Origin: Eupeodes corollae
Taxonomy: Eukaryota > Arthropoda > Insecta > Diptera > Syrphidae
NCBI RefSeq assembly: GCF_945859685.1
Contig: NC_079149.1
Coordinates: forward strand, 70,202,991 to 70,266,990
DNA: 64,000 nucleotides
Reading direction: 5' to 3'
Translations under genes and position numbers: made by a program
Notes under the pieces: generated by a model
What the model was told of the DNA's origin: nothing
What the model saw: the letters and a program-made list of their open reading frames with translations, nothing else
Databases searched by the model: none
Part shown: positions 13,136 to 24,840 of the stretch, in pieces
How the letters are laid out: each line of letters starts with the position of its first letter
How positions within the stretch are numbered: position 1 is the stretch's first letter

Positions 13136-14313
13136 CAGGGCCGGATTGAGGGGAGGGCAACCGCGGCGGAAGCCCCGGGGCCTCCACAAACGGAGGTCCC
13201 ACAAAGAGACTTCGGGAAATTTTTGTTTCAAATTCCAACTACTAAATATCTTTTTTCTTTGATATGGATTTTTTTTTGCTGTTTTACCTTTTCCTACAGT
13301 CTACAGTACTTTGTACATACATGATTATTTAATTTTATCGATCTTGAATCGGCAGTGCGTGGCACTAGACTCATTGAAATCATTCGTGGAATCCACACGA
13401 AATGATTTTGATAAATATGAGGAAGCAGCCATAAATATATCTCATACTGATGAGTATGTACAATCACGCACCCGCACCAGAACGATAAATGTGAGGTTGA
13501 ATCGGCTCGATTATGGGAAAGCACAAGACGCAAATCTGTCACCCAAGGAAAAATACAAAATACATCCCAGTGTTTGACCAGCTATTCGTTTCTCTAACTG
13601 AAAGATTGCATGCCTATGAAGCTGTACGTTCGAAATTTGGATTCCTGAATCACATCGAGAAGATGGATGCTGAAAATTTGCACGCTGCAGCAAAAGTATA
13701 TTGATGAAAGTGTATCCGGATGATTTAGAGCCTAGTCTTGGTAATGAGTTGGTTCAATTTGTGTCTTTGATTGGCTCATACAAAAAGGAAAAGGACTATG
13801 GAACAGATGAATCGCCGGAACTATTTTATTACTAAATTCTCGAAAATCAAAATTTCAGAGCAAACCTCAAAACTGCATTGAGAATGTATTTAGTTTTGAT
13901 GATAACAAATTGGAGTGTGCTCATTTTCAAAAATGAAAATTATAAAAAATAGGATTCGAACCACGACGGGACAAAACCGTCTATCGAAACTTTCTCTGCT
14001 GATGTGCATTGAAAGCGATTTACTCCGAGAACTGGATTTCAACGAAATCATCAACAATTTTTCGGCGAAAAAAGCTCGAAAGGTTCAGTTCGTTAACCCT
14101 AAAATTTAATTTCAGATAAGTCTTTTTTCCGTTTATATTTTTGTATGGGTTTGTTCAATATTTAAGGAATCTACTTGGTTTCACAATAAATTATTTATTA
14201 AAAAATTCGAGTGAAAAAAATGATTTACTTTATTTTGAAAATATTTTGGGGCGAGGGGGCCTCCGCTCCTTTAATGCCCCGAAGTCTTTGAACCTCTAAA
14301 TCCTTCAAACACT
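13136..14313 (+). mobile_element. hAT-type DNA transposon remnant
   Basis: Starts CAGGGCCGGATTGAGGGGAG, the typical first bases of ZMYM1-type hAT elements. It ends with a GC-rich right side (GGGGCGAGGGGGCCTCCGCT to AACCTCTAAATCC) whose last bases no longer mirror the left end exactly. It carries only the C-terminal part of a transposase. Confidence 0.75.
13311..14110 (+). pseudogene. hAT transposase C-terminal half (ZMYM1-like)
   Basis: Reads ALDSLKSFVESTRNDFDKYE, then TDEYVQSRTRTRTINVRLNR, FDQLFVSLTERLHAYEAVRS, YPDDLEPSLGNELVQF, and the dimerisation end SFSKMKIIKNRIRTTTGQNR and ESDLLRELDFNEIINNFSAK followed by a stop at 14107. This series is the C-terminal half of zinc-finger-MYM1-like hAT transposases, which cut and paste the element. 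Frames change at about 13570, 13700 and 13915, and the catalytic N-terminal half is absent, so the protein is dead. Confidence 0.8.
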
Positions 14314-14659
14314 TGTTCAGATTGCCTTCTTTAACGATCAATATGTAGTCAGTTCTAACACCTTTTTAAATTTAAACCAATCTTAAAACCAATTCACATT
14401 ACATATTGAATGTTATGAGGATGAATGAAAAAAGCCTTCACAATTCCATTATGACAAGGCACATGCCTTCCCGTTTAAAAAGTCCAATTTGAGTGCATGG
14501 CACACTATGTTCAATAAGATTATCGCTAAAATTGATGAAAACGAGAGCATCAAAAAAAGGATCAAGAAATGTGTATAGGAATCTCAACCTCCAAATAACA
14601 TCGTAGGCTAATTATTACAGGAACGAGTCTCCTTTTGAATCTATTAGTAATATATTTAG
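14314..14659. other. Short intergenic spacer
   Basis: Nothing recognised. Confidence 0.4.
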
Positions 14660-15452
14660 ATGATGTTCAAATGGTAGACATGTGCATTCAAGAGGACACA
14701 AGCGTCCACAGGTTTTTTCTTAAAACCAACCTCTGTCTATCAACTCCTACTCTCACCTCCACGTGGTGAACATCGGGTGCCTAGTACCTCAACTGGAGAT
14801 TGGGTTCCAACCCCAGTGGAAAGTTGTTGAGGGCAGCAAACGAGAGAGGTGGGGAGAGGTGTTTCCACTAAGGCACCTCTCCTTATCCAGACGGCAGCGG
14901 AGGAATTCCCGAGATGGAATCAACGGTGGCGTCTACAGTTCCAGTAAGGTTGAACTACTTAGTGAACACCTTATAGGGCTTCTTCGACTTATTCGGAGCC
15001 CAGGCCTGTAAGGAGCGGTTTTATCCGGCTCCCCATCCTTGGAGTTATACTTAATATCTGGCCCTCCAGGTTAGGGGTTGTGCGTCGGGGTGACTTCCTG
15101 GCCACGTAAAAGCTTTCAAAGTTGCGAAGCACCAACAAGCCTCGGATTGATCTACGGTCCCGTATGCATCGAAGGGGAGTGGAGGAGAAGATGGAACGAC
15201 GAACTGTACGGGCTGTACAGCGACGTAGACTTAGCAAGAAGAGTAAAAGTCCAACGACTAAGATGGCTGGGTCACGTAGAGCGCATGGAAACCAATGCTC
15301 CGGCCCGGAAAGTCTTCGAATCCGCACCCACAGGTCAGCGCAGTAGAGGAAGACCGCGGATCAGGTGGAGCGCACAAGTGGAAGGTGACCTCACCCAAGT
15401 TTGTTGGGTGAGGCCCTAGTTCACACAGGACTGTAGCGCCACCTTAAGTAAG
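14660..15452 (+). pseudogene. RTE-like LINE, internally deleted derivative
   Basis: The first 480 bp match the 5' segment at 3480-3950 (reverse strand). At about 15143 (AGCCTCGGAT) the sequence jumps directly to the polyprotein C-terminus: YGPVCIEGEWRRRWNDELYG, RLRWLGHVERMETNAPARKV and RGRPRIRW, then the 3' end CGCCACCTTAAGTAAGTAAG. The entire endonuclease linker and RT are missing. A frame of 113 codons crosses the junction, but no enzymatic domain remains. Confidence 0.78.
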
Positions 15453-16409
15453 TAAGTAATATATTTAGAACCCGTGCCCAAATCCTGAATTTAACTCTAT
15501 GACGCATCGAACTGATCTCTCACAAATCTGTAGCCTATTAACAAAGGAGAACCAGCAGACATCAACCAGGAGCTTCGAAGGCTTAATTTTCAACCGAGCT
15601 TTCTACCCCCAACTCGGCTCTATGAAATCCTTATTGGAGATCTCGGATCAACCGCTTATAAATAAAAAAACTCACAGTAACTCACACTGATAACTTCCCA
15701 TCCAGACTGTCGATTTGTTTTGTTTAAAACTTTAATATGCTCTTAATTACACCAATATAGTTTTCTATAGCTCTACAACCATTTATTGCAATTGAAGTTT
15801 CAAACAGAGTTTCTAAATTCTTTATAAATTTTTTATTATTAAATGTTAACTTCCTTGCATATAAAGAGTATATTGTTATGAAATGTCGTTCGACAGACGG
15901 CAGAATCGCCATGTTCCAATTTTTAAAGAAAAACATTTTTAATAACTTATATTTTTTTAAATAAATAACCTATCCATCATATGATCCTACTAGCCTTTTG
16001 GTGCACCTTACACTTATCACCCTGTATATACAGGTCTGAATTAGTTACTACATAGCTTTTTTATTCTTCTGCTGAATTTTATAAAATAAATCTACTTGAT
16101 AAATAATTTTTCTATTAAAAACAATAACTTTGCGTAAATGTGTTTTGCTTTACTTTTTAACGGAAGTTATTTGTAATCGATCTAATTTCAAGAATAGGAA
16201 ATTTTGACGAGAGTCCTTTCAAGGACATCATTTTTAGAGAAATACGAACAATTGTTCATACTCTAACGTTTGGGATGCCTATTTTCTCAAGAACAAGCAG
16301 AGAAATTGGCTATTAATTATTATGTTTTACATATGTCCTACAAATTACAATCTCAACGTTTACATAAATACTTACTTTTTTCTTTTCCTTGCACCAATTT
16401 AAAAAAAAA
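15453..16409. other. Spacer with a small family X block
   Basis: A family X start-like block lies near 15680-15735 (TAACTTCCCATCCAGACTGT). Otherwise AT-rich with nothing recognised. Confidence 0.4.
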
Positions 16410-18500
16410 AAGATGATGGAATGAAACCCACTCTGATAACTTGTTTTGCTTAAAACTTTAACAAAACGTTCATAACAATATTTCACAAAAAATATTGTTA
16501 AGAACATTTGAATAATTTGTTCTTTTAATACTTCAGTCAAAAACAATTTCTTATCAGAGTTTGTTGTTTTTGTAAGTTTTTGTGTTTTGATAAACAAATT
16601 GTCAGTTGAATTTTTCTTTTTTTTTAACTAAAAACTACCAACAATATTGTGAATATGATTAAATAGTTTAATTTCAAAATCATTTTTTTTGAAACATGCT
16701 TTTTAGTAAAAAACAACTTTTACCAATTTAAGTAGCATGACTTGAAATTTTTTATTTCTTATTTAAAAAAATGGAGAGATTGGATTTTTCTAAATATATC
16801 ACAGAATGAAATCATCAATTTGCGTACTATTTTTATATAAATTTTACTAAATATCAAAAACTATAATTTGTATAAAATGAAATTAGTTTGAAGCCAATAT
16901 CGTACAATTTTATATTTGAGTCAATAATCATTTTTTACCAACTTTTAGTAATGTTTAGTTTAGATTTTTATTTTCTGTAAAAAATACTGTCAATTATTTT
17001 TTATCAAAATACCTTATTTCAAAATCATTACTCTTAGTTTTTGGAGAAAAAAATTTGACTATAATATTTGTCAGTTTTTTTTTTTTTTTTTATTTATAAA
17101 AAAGCTATAATTCATTTTTCTTTTTAAAATTATATCAGTTTGGTGTCACGTCACAATTTGTAATATAAAGCTTAATTCAAGTCGCTAGCGTTATTAGTTC
17201 GTGAGATATTTTGGGTTAACTAAAATAATCACTTTTTTAGATTGCTATAGTAAGAAAACACTCACTCAACGTACATACGGAAACACACACACACTTACAT
17301 ATATTTCCCAAAAAATCTTTCATTTAGATTCTAGTAAAACGTCAAGAAATGACAACGTTTTTAATTCGACAAATCAGGCCGATTGCAATACCCGTGTTTT
17401 GTTGGAAAATCTATATGAATAGTATAGTAGGATTTTACACGAACAACAAAAACAATATCTGTAGTATGAATACTACCGATAAAAGTTAAAGTAGAATCTT
17501 GCTATAGATGGGTTTTTGACATTTATACGAGTCTCGAATGGATCTTACGTGATGTCGTTTTCAAATGTTGGTACGATTGATATTGCGTTTTTATCTCGAT
17601 GGCTGTGTTCGTTGAGTAGTTGTGCATTTGGAATTATGTATGTGTTTTCTATTGGGGAAAAAAATCAATCTATTACTGTTGATATTATTTAGTTTTGTTT
17701 GTAAAAATGGACTAACTGATCTTATTGTGCAAGAGAAAACAAAAGAAAAGATAATTAAGTTTTGCTATGTTTCCACCAAAGGTTTATCTCAGTTTAGATT
17801 AAATAAATCTTTTTGGTGTTCCCATCGCATAAGAAGATTTAAAAATGATTAATCTCGACAGCATTTTCTAAAAAGCAAATAGTGTTTCTAATGAAATGCA
17901 AGGGAGATAGTTTGATTGGTGTTAAACAATGAAGAACTGAATATCAATTTTTTGTTTTAAATTTGATTAAAACAAAACTATATTTTTGTATACAAACATG
18001 TAAATAAACAGACCATGTAAAACCAACTCCTCCACTCTGGTTTTTCTTCACAAATTTTGACTTGACTTTAATCCACGACCGGAATTGAGTCGAATCAAGC
18101 TCATTTCATCTCGGTTCAGGTATATAAAGAATTGAGGCGAGCTTCAAGTTCTTCTCAACACCACAATGTTAATGTAATACTCTACGAAGCAATTGTTAAA
18201 TGAACTTTTTTTATAGAATCTCAATTTCCAGATGAATTATTACCATTTCTTTTTGAAAATCGTCAATTTTATTAGTTTTAGTTAGTTTTGTTTTTGCTGA
18301 AGTTAATTTTAACTTTTGATTTCACAAAACTTTCTTTTATTTGTGTTTTTTTTTTTATTTTTATTCCGACAGGTCTTCTTTCAGTTTTAACAATTTTTAA
18401 ATACAAAAATCTGGCTACTGCCGATGTTTTTCTTGGGAATGTTCTAATATACTATTTAAAAAATGCCAAAAAACACGGGTAATAACTTCATATATAAAAT
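16410..18500 (+). repeat. Family X repeat, copy A
   Basis: Runs from the GATGGAATGAAACCCACTC block through diverged TTTTACCAATTTAAGTAGCA modules (16717, 16935) and the AATTCGACAAATCAGGCCGA block (17365). It continues into CCCGTGTTTTGTTGGAAAAT (17391), ATGGACTAACTGATCTTATT (17707), GTATATAAAGAATTGAGG (18120) and AAAATCTGGCTACTGCCGA (18405). The order is the same as in the Alk intron copies. No recognised protein. Confidence 0.6.
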
Positions 18501-20639
18501 ATATTGATCGAATTAAGTTATCTAAATTTCAGTTGGAAATATAGTTTAACAACCAAAACTTATAAAAAAATCAAAGAGATTATCAGCGACAAAAGAAAAC
18601 AAGTATCAAAAGATAAAAAGTTGTTTTTAAGATAGAAGAGAATATATAGTTAAGTTTTAATCAAAAATGTGGATTAAAAAGGATGTTATGAGATGACAAA
18701 ATTTTTAAGGACATATTGTTTAATAATTAGTACATTCATACAAATTAATAAGTAGTGCGAAAAAATCAATGAAGTTAGTACGAAGTTTGTGTAACATACA
18801 GAATATCAGCTACAAATTTGAGGCAATCCAGATCCAATACAACCGGTATACTAGTCTTAAAATGTACCAATTTTTTGTTTTTACTTAAAGTCCAAATGCT
18901 ATGATGCCTTATCTTGGTTCTACTCGTGTTTGGTTTTACGACTTCATTCATAAGGTCAAACTTCAGAACTGTACTTAATATTCCACAAATCCATTGGAAC
19001 TGTTAAATTTACGCACTCCAGCATTATTTATTCAAAATTAAACATCGCGCAAAAAAATAAAAAAACGTTGATGCAAATATCCTCATTTTAATTAAAGTAA
19101 AATAAAACAATGAAAACTAAAATATACCATGTAAATATGTGACATCTCATAGCATCGCCTTCGTAATCGGCATACACAATACTACATCTCCATCAATCAC
19201 TGCAAGCCTCACAGTCACAGCTCGTACAAAAAAGAAAAGCAATGGAAAGACGTTCCCAAATTCAAACTATTTTTACAGAGATCTCGTGTAGTTGTCGTAT
19301 CGTAATGTGACTGTCATTTTATAAAAGAAGGCGCACGCTTAAAAAATCTTTCTCGAAATAGAGCGAGCGGGACCACAACAGCAAAAAGATTTAATCAATA
19401 AAAATAGATATATGTATGTACCTAACCTACACGGTAGTTCCTCAGTATATTTTTAATTTCTCACAGAAGAAATGTCTGTTCGATGCTCGGACGCACGACG
19501 ACGCGACAACGAAGCCGACGGATGCTGTGTCTTGTATCTTGTATCTCTCGGTTTAATCTCTTTACATGTTGCGCATTTAAGAAAAAGAATTTAAAAAATG
19601 ATCCTGCGCGCTCATCATTGGCGTATGGAAGATTTGTCTCAAGTGCTATATGCGATCACTACTGATTGAAGAAAACCGAGACCAAGACAAAACCAAGACC
19701 AACAATTTTAGTTCTACTTTTGTGTCGGGGGACTACTCTTCAAATTGTATATTTGTCCTAAACATTTATCCAAAGCAAAAATCCAAATAATTACCAGCTT
19801 TGATAAAACTCGGTGTTGTGCTCATTTCACGTTTATGTTTAATTATTTAATTATAAACGTTGATCCGTTTTTGGAATACCGATCATCTCTCTGAGTAAAT
19901 TGGTTTTTATAATTTTAAATACAATTTTTAAATTTTGTATCTCCGGAACGTTTTGAATATTTTGTCCGATATTTGTGTAATACGGGGTAATGCATTGTGT
20001 AAAAAATAATTTGTAAATATTTTATGGATACCTTTCCTGACGATTTATTTATTGAATATTAAGCAATAAGGAATTGCAATTTTTTTGTTGGAAAATAAAC
20101 CTTAGCCTAACTAATGCTAAACGAAGTGAAAGAGATGTACGAATTGGAAAAAGAAAATAATTGTTGTCAGATCTAGCCCGCGTCGTAGATAATTTAAATA
20201 GACTTTCTTCAACATCATACTAATATAAACAGAAAAGTTCAATGAAAAAGTGTCATAACATGTAGTATTTTATTATTAAAATTATCTTTTTAGTTTGATA
20301 CACTACAAATACATATATATGTGTTCATGGCATAAAAGTTTATGCAGGAAATTATACAAATCAATTTTGGTGAATATCTAATATTTTATTTTCGATGCAA
20401 GAATGTTTACTTTTTTTTTAAGTGCACACTAAGTTTTTAAGAAGCCTTGTTTCTGATGGAACTCTCCTAATATTTATGCAAATAATGAAATTGCCAGTAA
20501 CTACTAACACATTGAAATGCATAAATTTAATATTAAATTAAACTTCAAATGGAAATAACATCTAAATCTTACCTATTAGGCAATAATATATTAAATGCTT
20601 TCATTTTCTAACAAATGCAATAGAAACATATATTCTAGA
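18501..20639. other. Intergenic; candidate regulatory island inside
   Basis: Mostly AT-rich. The part 19140-19740 is less AT-rich and free of recognised repeats. No gene supported. Confidence 0.4.
19140..19740 (+). promoter_or_regulatory. Candidate promoter / untranslated exon (weak)
   Basis: TTTTATAAAAGAAGGCGC (about 19316-19333) resembles a TATA box, followed by a comparatively GC-rich stretch with CpGs (ACGCACGACGACGCGACAAC). No initiator or splice donor can be assigned with confidence. It could be a promoter or leader exon of Alk or an unrelated transcript. Confidence 0.2.
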
Positions 20640-21434
20640 CTATTTTAATGTGCACAAAGTCGAAAAGTATTATAGCAGTTTTCTTTTTGCTGATTCTGAG
20701 ATAAAATATTTATTTAAACAATATTTCAAAAGCAAGCACTAAAAATTTAAAGCAGTTCTCATTTTCCTTACACTCCATTTTTGTATTGATCTCTTTCAAA
20801 AGCATATTTAATTTATTTTTTGAAATTGCTTTAACGACGTATGCTTGGGGTCATTATCTTGTTCGAATATAAATTTTTTTTTGAGCTCTTGACAGAAAAT
20901 TCTCCTTGAGTATTTTATTATAAGTTCTCATATTTATCCATGATATACTCAATGAAAACTAAGTTTCCAATGCCGGTAGCTGCCATACTTCCCTCCACCA
21001 TTACATTGCCGCCACCATGCTCCACAGCGGGTTTAAAAATTTTCTTATTCAGAGCAGTATTTGTTTTTTTCTAAACCATTGGACGACCATTTGAGCCAAA
21101 GATGTTAAATTTACTTTAGTCCGTAAATAGAACTTGATCCCAAAACGAATTATCCTTTCCTATATTTTCCAGTTTTAGTCCATTCTAGCTTTCTTACTTA
21201 CTTTTTGTATAAACGGCTTCTTCCGAATTACACGACATCGAAATCCATTTCTAGTCAACAAATTTCTTATTTCCTGCGAACAAACGTGAATTGTATTTGC
21301 TGATTTCAATTTACCGATAATAACAGGAGCACTTTGTTTAGGTTCTTTAACGATACTTCTTACCAATCGATTCTCAGTACGGCGATCAATCTTCCCTGGA
21401 CTTCCAGATCTTGGTTTATTGGATACAATACAAG
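20640..21434 (-). pseudogene. Tc1-like transposase remnant
   Basis: Minus-strand frame from about 21430 reads NKPRSGSPGKIDRRTENRLV, SIVKEPKQSAPVIIGKLKSA and GFRCRVIRKKPFIQKVSKKA, the paired DNA-binding half of Tc1 transposases. Further down (21160-20950), in other frames, come FSDESKFN-like, FGSDGR-like and TVKHGGGNVMVWG-like segments of the DDE catalytic domain. Stops and frameshifts inactivate it, and its N-terminus is cut by the inverted-repeat element at 21435. Confidence 0.75.
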
Positions 21435-22390
21435 GGTCAATCCGTAAAACGATTATCGTCAGACGATATCGTTTCGACGATAGTCTCACTTCACGTAAGA
21501 CGATAATCCTCAAAGTGATATCGTCAAAACGATAGCGTATGCTCTATAGCTAATCAGGTATCGTCTGCTATTAATTTCTATTGATAACTAAGCTAATTGA
21601 GTAAAAATGTTAAGTTATTCTTACTAAACGAATATAAAAAATCAAAAAAATATAATTAGTATCTACAAAGAAAATTAATAGATGAATCAGACCCTCTATC
21701 TCTTCTAACCCATATGTATTTTTTGTATATACAAAACATAAGTATAGAAATAAGGGATCTTTCTTCTTTCTATGTTTGACATGCAACGGTTTTTGTATCG
21801 CTCTTGCACAGAGCACTAATCCAAAATAGTTTCGGGAACAACAAATATTTTGGAAGCCAAGTATTGTCCCCCTGTGCATAAAATGGAGTCTCATCTTGGT
21901 ACCCTTGGACAGAATGCTCATCCGTACATTTTATTAACATTTGCAGCCGATTTTGTGTTACTGACCTATGGATACTCAAAATTATAATTATATTAATTAA
22001 TTCACAATATCAGATATACAAACAATTTCTTTTTGAAATTATAGGTTCATCGTCGACAGCAGCAAATAAAAGCACAAAAAGTTACATTAACAATTATATT
22101 AACATCACAAAACAGTTGGAATGTTTATTAACAAGATATATTTTGCGAATTTTCAAAATTTCCCACAGGTAAAAAAAATTTAATAACATTTTCAAGTTAT
22201 CGAACAAGGATTATTTGTCGTTGAGTCAATTTTGACATTTCAGTTATAGTATAAGAGTATTTGAAATATACTGAACGATCTTATACTGAAAACGATTGAC
22301 GAGACGATAGTGATAAAGTTACATGAAGCAAATTATTGACGATATCGCTAATGATAATCGTTTTGACGATTATCGTTTTGGAAATCATGG
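21435..22390. mobile_element. Inverted-repeat DNA element nested in or beside the Tc1-like copy
   Basis: The left end AAAACGATTATCGTCAGACG (from 21446) and the right end ATAATCGTTTTGACGATTAT (to about 22380) are inverted copies, each with several internal CGAT repeats. The interior (21600-22200) has open stretches with no recognised transposase. Exact borders and any target duplication are uncertain. Confidence 0.55.
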
Positions 22391-22499
22391 AATGATTCCC
22401 CAGAAAACAAACTAGCATTTTAAAGCAAGAAAAATTTATGTACATTATGTACATTTAATTAATTAGAAAAGTTTTAATATTCAATTCGAAATATTTTTC

Positions 22500-23390
22500 T
22501 TTCATCAGTCCCTTTTTTGGCCGTCTATTTGGTTTCTTTTTATCATTTAATGTCCATTTGTAACTAGTTTTGTCCATCTTTAGTTTTCGATTCTTAATAT
22601 GTGGTTCTTTTTCTTATTTCCTAGGTGCTAATCCTTTGTATTTGTCGTATATTTAAAAGTTTTCGTTCTATTTAAGTTTGGCATTTCTTTAATTTATTAT
22701 GTAGATTCGACTTTAGTTTAAGGTTTAAGGTTGACAGTAAAAAGGTTAGAGTTCAGTATTTGTTTTAAGCTCCAAAACTGTTTCCATGCTATATCGATTC
22801 GACTATTTTTTTTTTCGTCTTGTTTTTTAAAAGGTTTAATTTGTCCTAGGTACACGTAATCCTCAACGTAGTCTATTTGCCAATAAGATGTCCGCTTTTG
22901 TATGATTAGTCATTACTTTTGTTTTAGTCAAGTTTAAACATAGTCTATCCTGTCTTCAAGACAACGAGAGTTGATTCAACATTGTTCTTTTCCTATTTTT
23001 TCCGTATTTACTTTAGTGGTATTTTTCTTATACATGTTTCTGAACATCCTGATAAGGGTAGGGCAAATGTTTTGATTCTTTAGAGTGTTTCCATATGCCA
23101 CTGTGTTCCAGGCAAAGCGTTTTTTGGAATTCGTTTTGTTTTTTAATTAGGTGGTTGATTGTCTGAAGGTGATCAATAGTTGAGAAGCTTTCTCTGAATA
23201 TTTCTTGCTCTCGTGGTTGATTGTTATGCACTGCTTGTTTGTTTGTTGCATATATTGTCTTCGAGAAAAGTTTGTAGGTTGTCGATACAAGGCTTATAGG
23301 TCTGTAATTATTCATTTCATCTTTATTTATAAATTTTAAAATTCGCCAATGTTAAGGTATCGGTATGGGTCGCGGTCCAGCATCTTTTTT
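22500..23390 (-). pseudogene. RTE/BovB-like LINE fragment, RT with internal deletion
   Basis: From 23315 the minus strand reads NNYRPISLVSTTYKLFSKTI, QPREQEIFRESFSTIDHLQT and INHLIKKQNEF. After a deletion of the palm, at 22920-22500 it reads YVEDYVYLGQI-like and RRPKKG-like C-terminal segments. This is a different LINE family from the one at 905-3950. It is frameshifted and lacks the catalytic box. Confidence 0.72.
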
Positions 23391-23811
23391 CATTTTATTT
23401 TAAATGCCTTTGAAAACCGTAATGCAAAGTTTCGGTTTTTGTTGATTTTGCACTTTTTATTTTTAAACTATTAAATTATTGTAATGTTATGAAAATTTCC
23501 CAGAGTAAAGACATTTTTGACATTTCGATATACTCGTACTAGCTTTACGGTTAAAGGAAATTAAATGATTGTCACTCTGTATGCATTCATCAATATCTAT
23601 ACGTGAAGTTGCCTCGATAAGATTTTATTGAATTTATATGAATTTCTTGCATTTCGACTCACATACAAACAAAAAATAAAAAAAATTCTTATAACAACAA
23701 AGGACATAATCTATAAACTAATTTCCTTGAGATATGTGTGGAATAAATGTCTGCTGTGCATTATAAGCACTTGCCTATGTATAATTGTTGTTTGTTTTAG
23801 CTTTAAGTTAC
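23391..23811. other. Spacer
   Basis: AT-rich; nothing recognised. Confidence 0.4.
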
Positions 23812-24840
23812 TAACTTACTTAAGGCGCTACAATCCCAGTGAACCTGGCTCTCAACCAACATGCGTCTCCAGCCATCTCGATCCCTAAGTACCTGTCTCC
23901 AGTTTCGCACGCAGTTGGTTAAGGTTTTCTATCACTTGCATGCGCTGTGTAACGTTCTTCCGCTACTGCGCCGTCCCTCGGGATGGGAATCGAAGACCTT
24001 CCGGGCTTGAGCGTTGATTCGCTCTACATTACCCATTCATCTAAGTCGTTGGAATTTTACTATTTTAACCAGGTCAGTTTCTTTGTATAGCCCGTACTGT
24101 TTGTCGTTGTATCTTCTTCTCCACTCTCAATCTATGCAGACGCGACCAAACAATCACCAGACCTCAGCGCCATAAATGAGAACTGAGATAATGAGCATGA
24201 GATGACTTTACTACTCAATTGCCTTCTAAGTCCAAAGAAGCAGCTATTTGCAAGAGTTATTCTAAGTCGTTGTCTGAATTTATAGCGGTGCCTAGGTAGA
24301 CAAAGTCCAAAACTACCTCAAGGTTATAGCTGCCCCCCTTGGTGACGTTTTGCCCAAGACGTCATCGTTCAATGTCCTTTTTTGATGACAGCACATATTT
24401 GGTCTTGCCCTCATTGACCACTAAACCCTTCTTCTTCGCTTCCGTCGCAATGCTCAAAAACGCTCGACTGACATCACGCTTTGATCTTCCAATTATATCA
24501 ATATCATCGACATATCCGTGTAATTGTGGATGAACCTTTAAAAGATTGTGCCTCAAGTGTTGAAGGTTGAGTTTTATACAATTCTTTTCAGAACGATGTA
24601 AAAGAAGTCGCATGACTGTGCATAGCCTTGTCTAAAACCTTTTTTGACATCAAAGGCATCGGTGAGATCTTTTCCGACCTTGATAATTATAGCAGCGTGC
24701 ATTCTCCATCGCAATTCTGCACAAACGAATAAGTTTGACAGCGATGTCAAAACTAGACATTGCTCTGCAAAGTTCTGTAGATGCTGGCTTCAAAATCGAT
24801 AAAGAGATGGTGGGTATCGATTTGAAGTTTCTGGGCATTA
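23812..24840 (-). pseudogene. RTE-like LINE, second antisense copy (RT C-terminal part)
   Basis: Same family as 905-2020: the + strand shows the shared 3' end ACTTACTTAAGGCGCTACA at 23813. On the minus strand from 24613 it reads YVDDIDIIGRSKRDVSRAFL and KKGLVVNEGKTKYVLSSKKD, i.e. the catalytic aspartates (VDD) and the following helix. From 24838 it reads AMSSFDIAVKLIRLCRIAME. It is interrupted by frameshifts. The 5' end stops near 24840 at PRNFKSIP, the same region as in the first copy. Confidence 0.8.

Noticed and set aside
19483..19665. Short Arg/Cys-rich open frame in the GC-richer island
   Set aside because: Too short, no domain; more likely leader or promoter DNA.
23628..23888. Open frame adjoining the RTE-like 3' end
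   Set aside because: Runs from AT-rich spacer into the antisense of the LINE tail; no domain.
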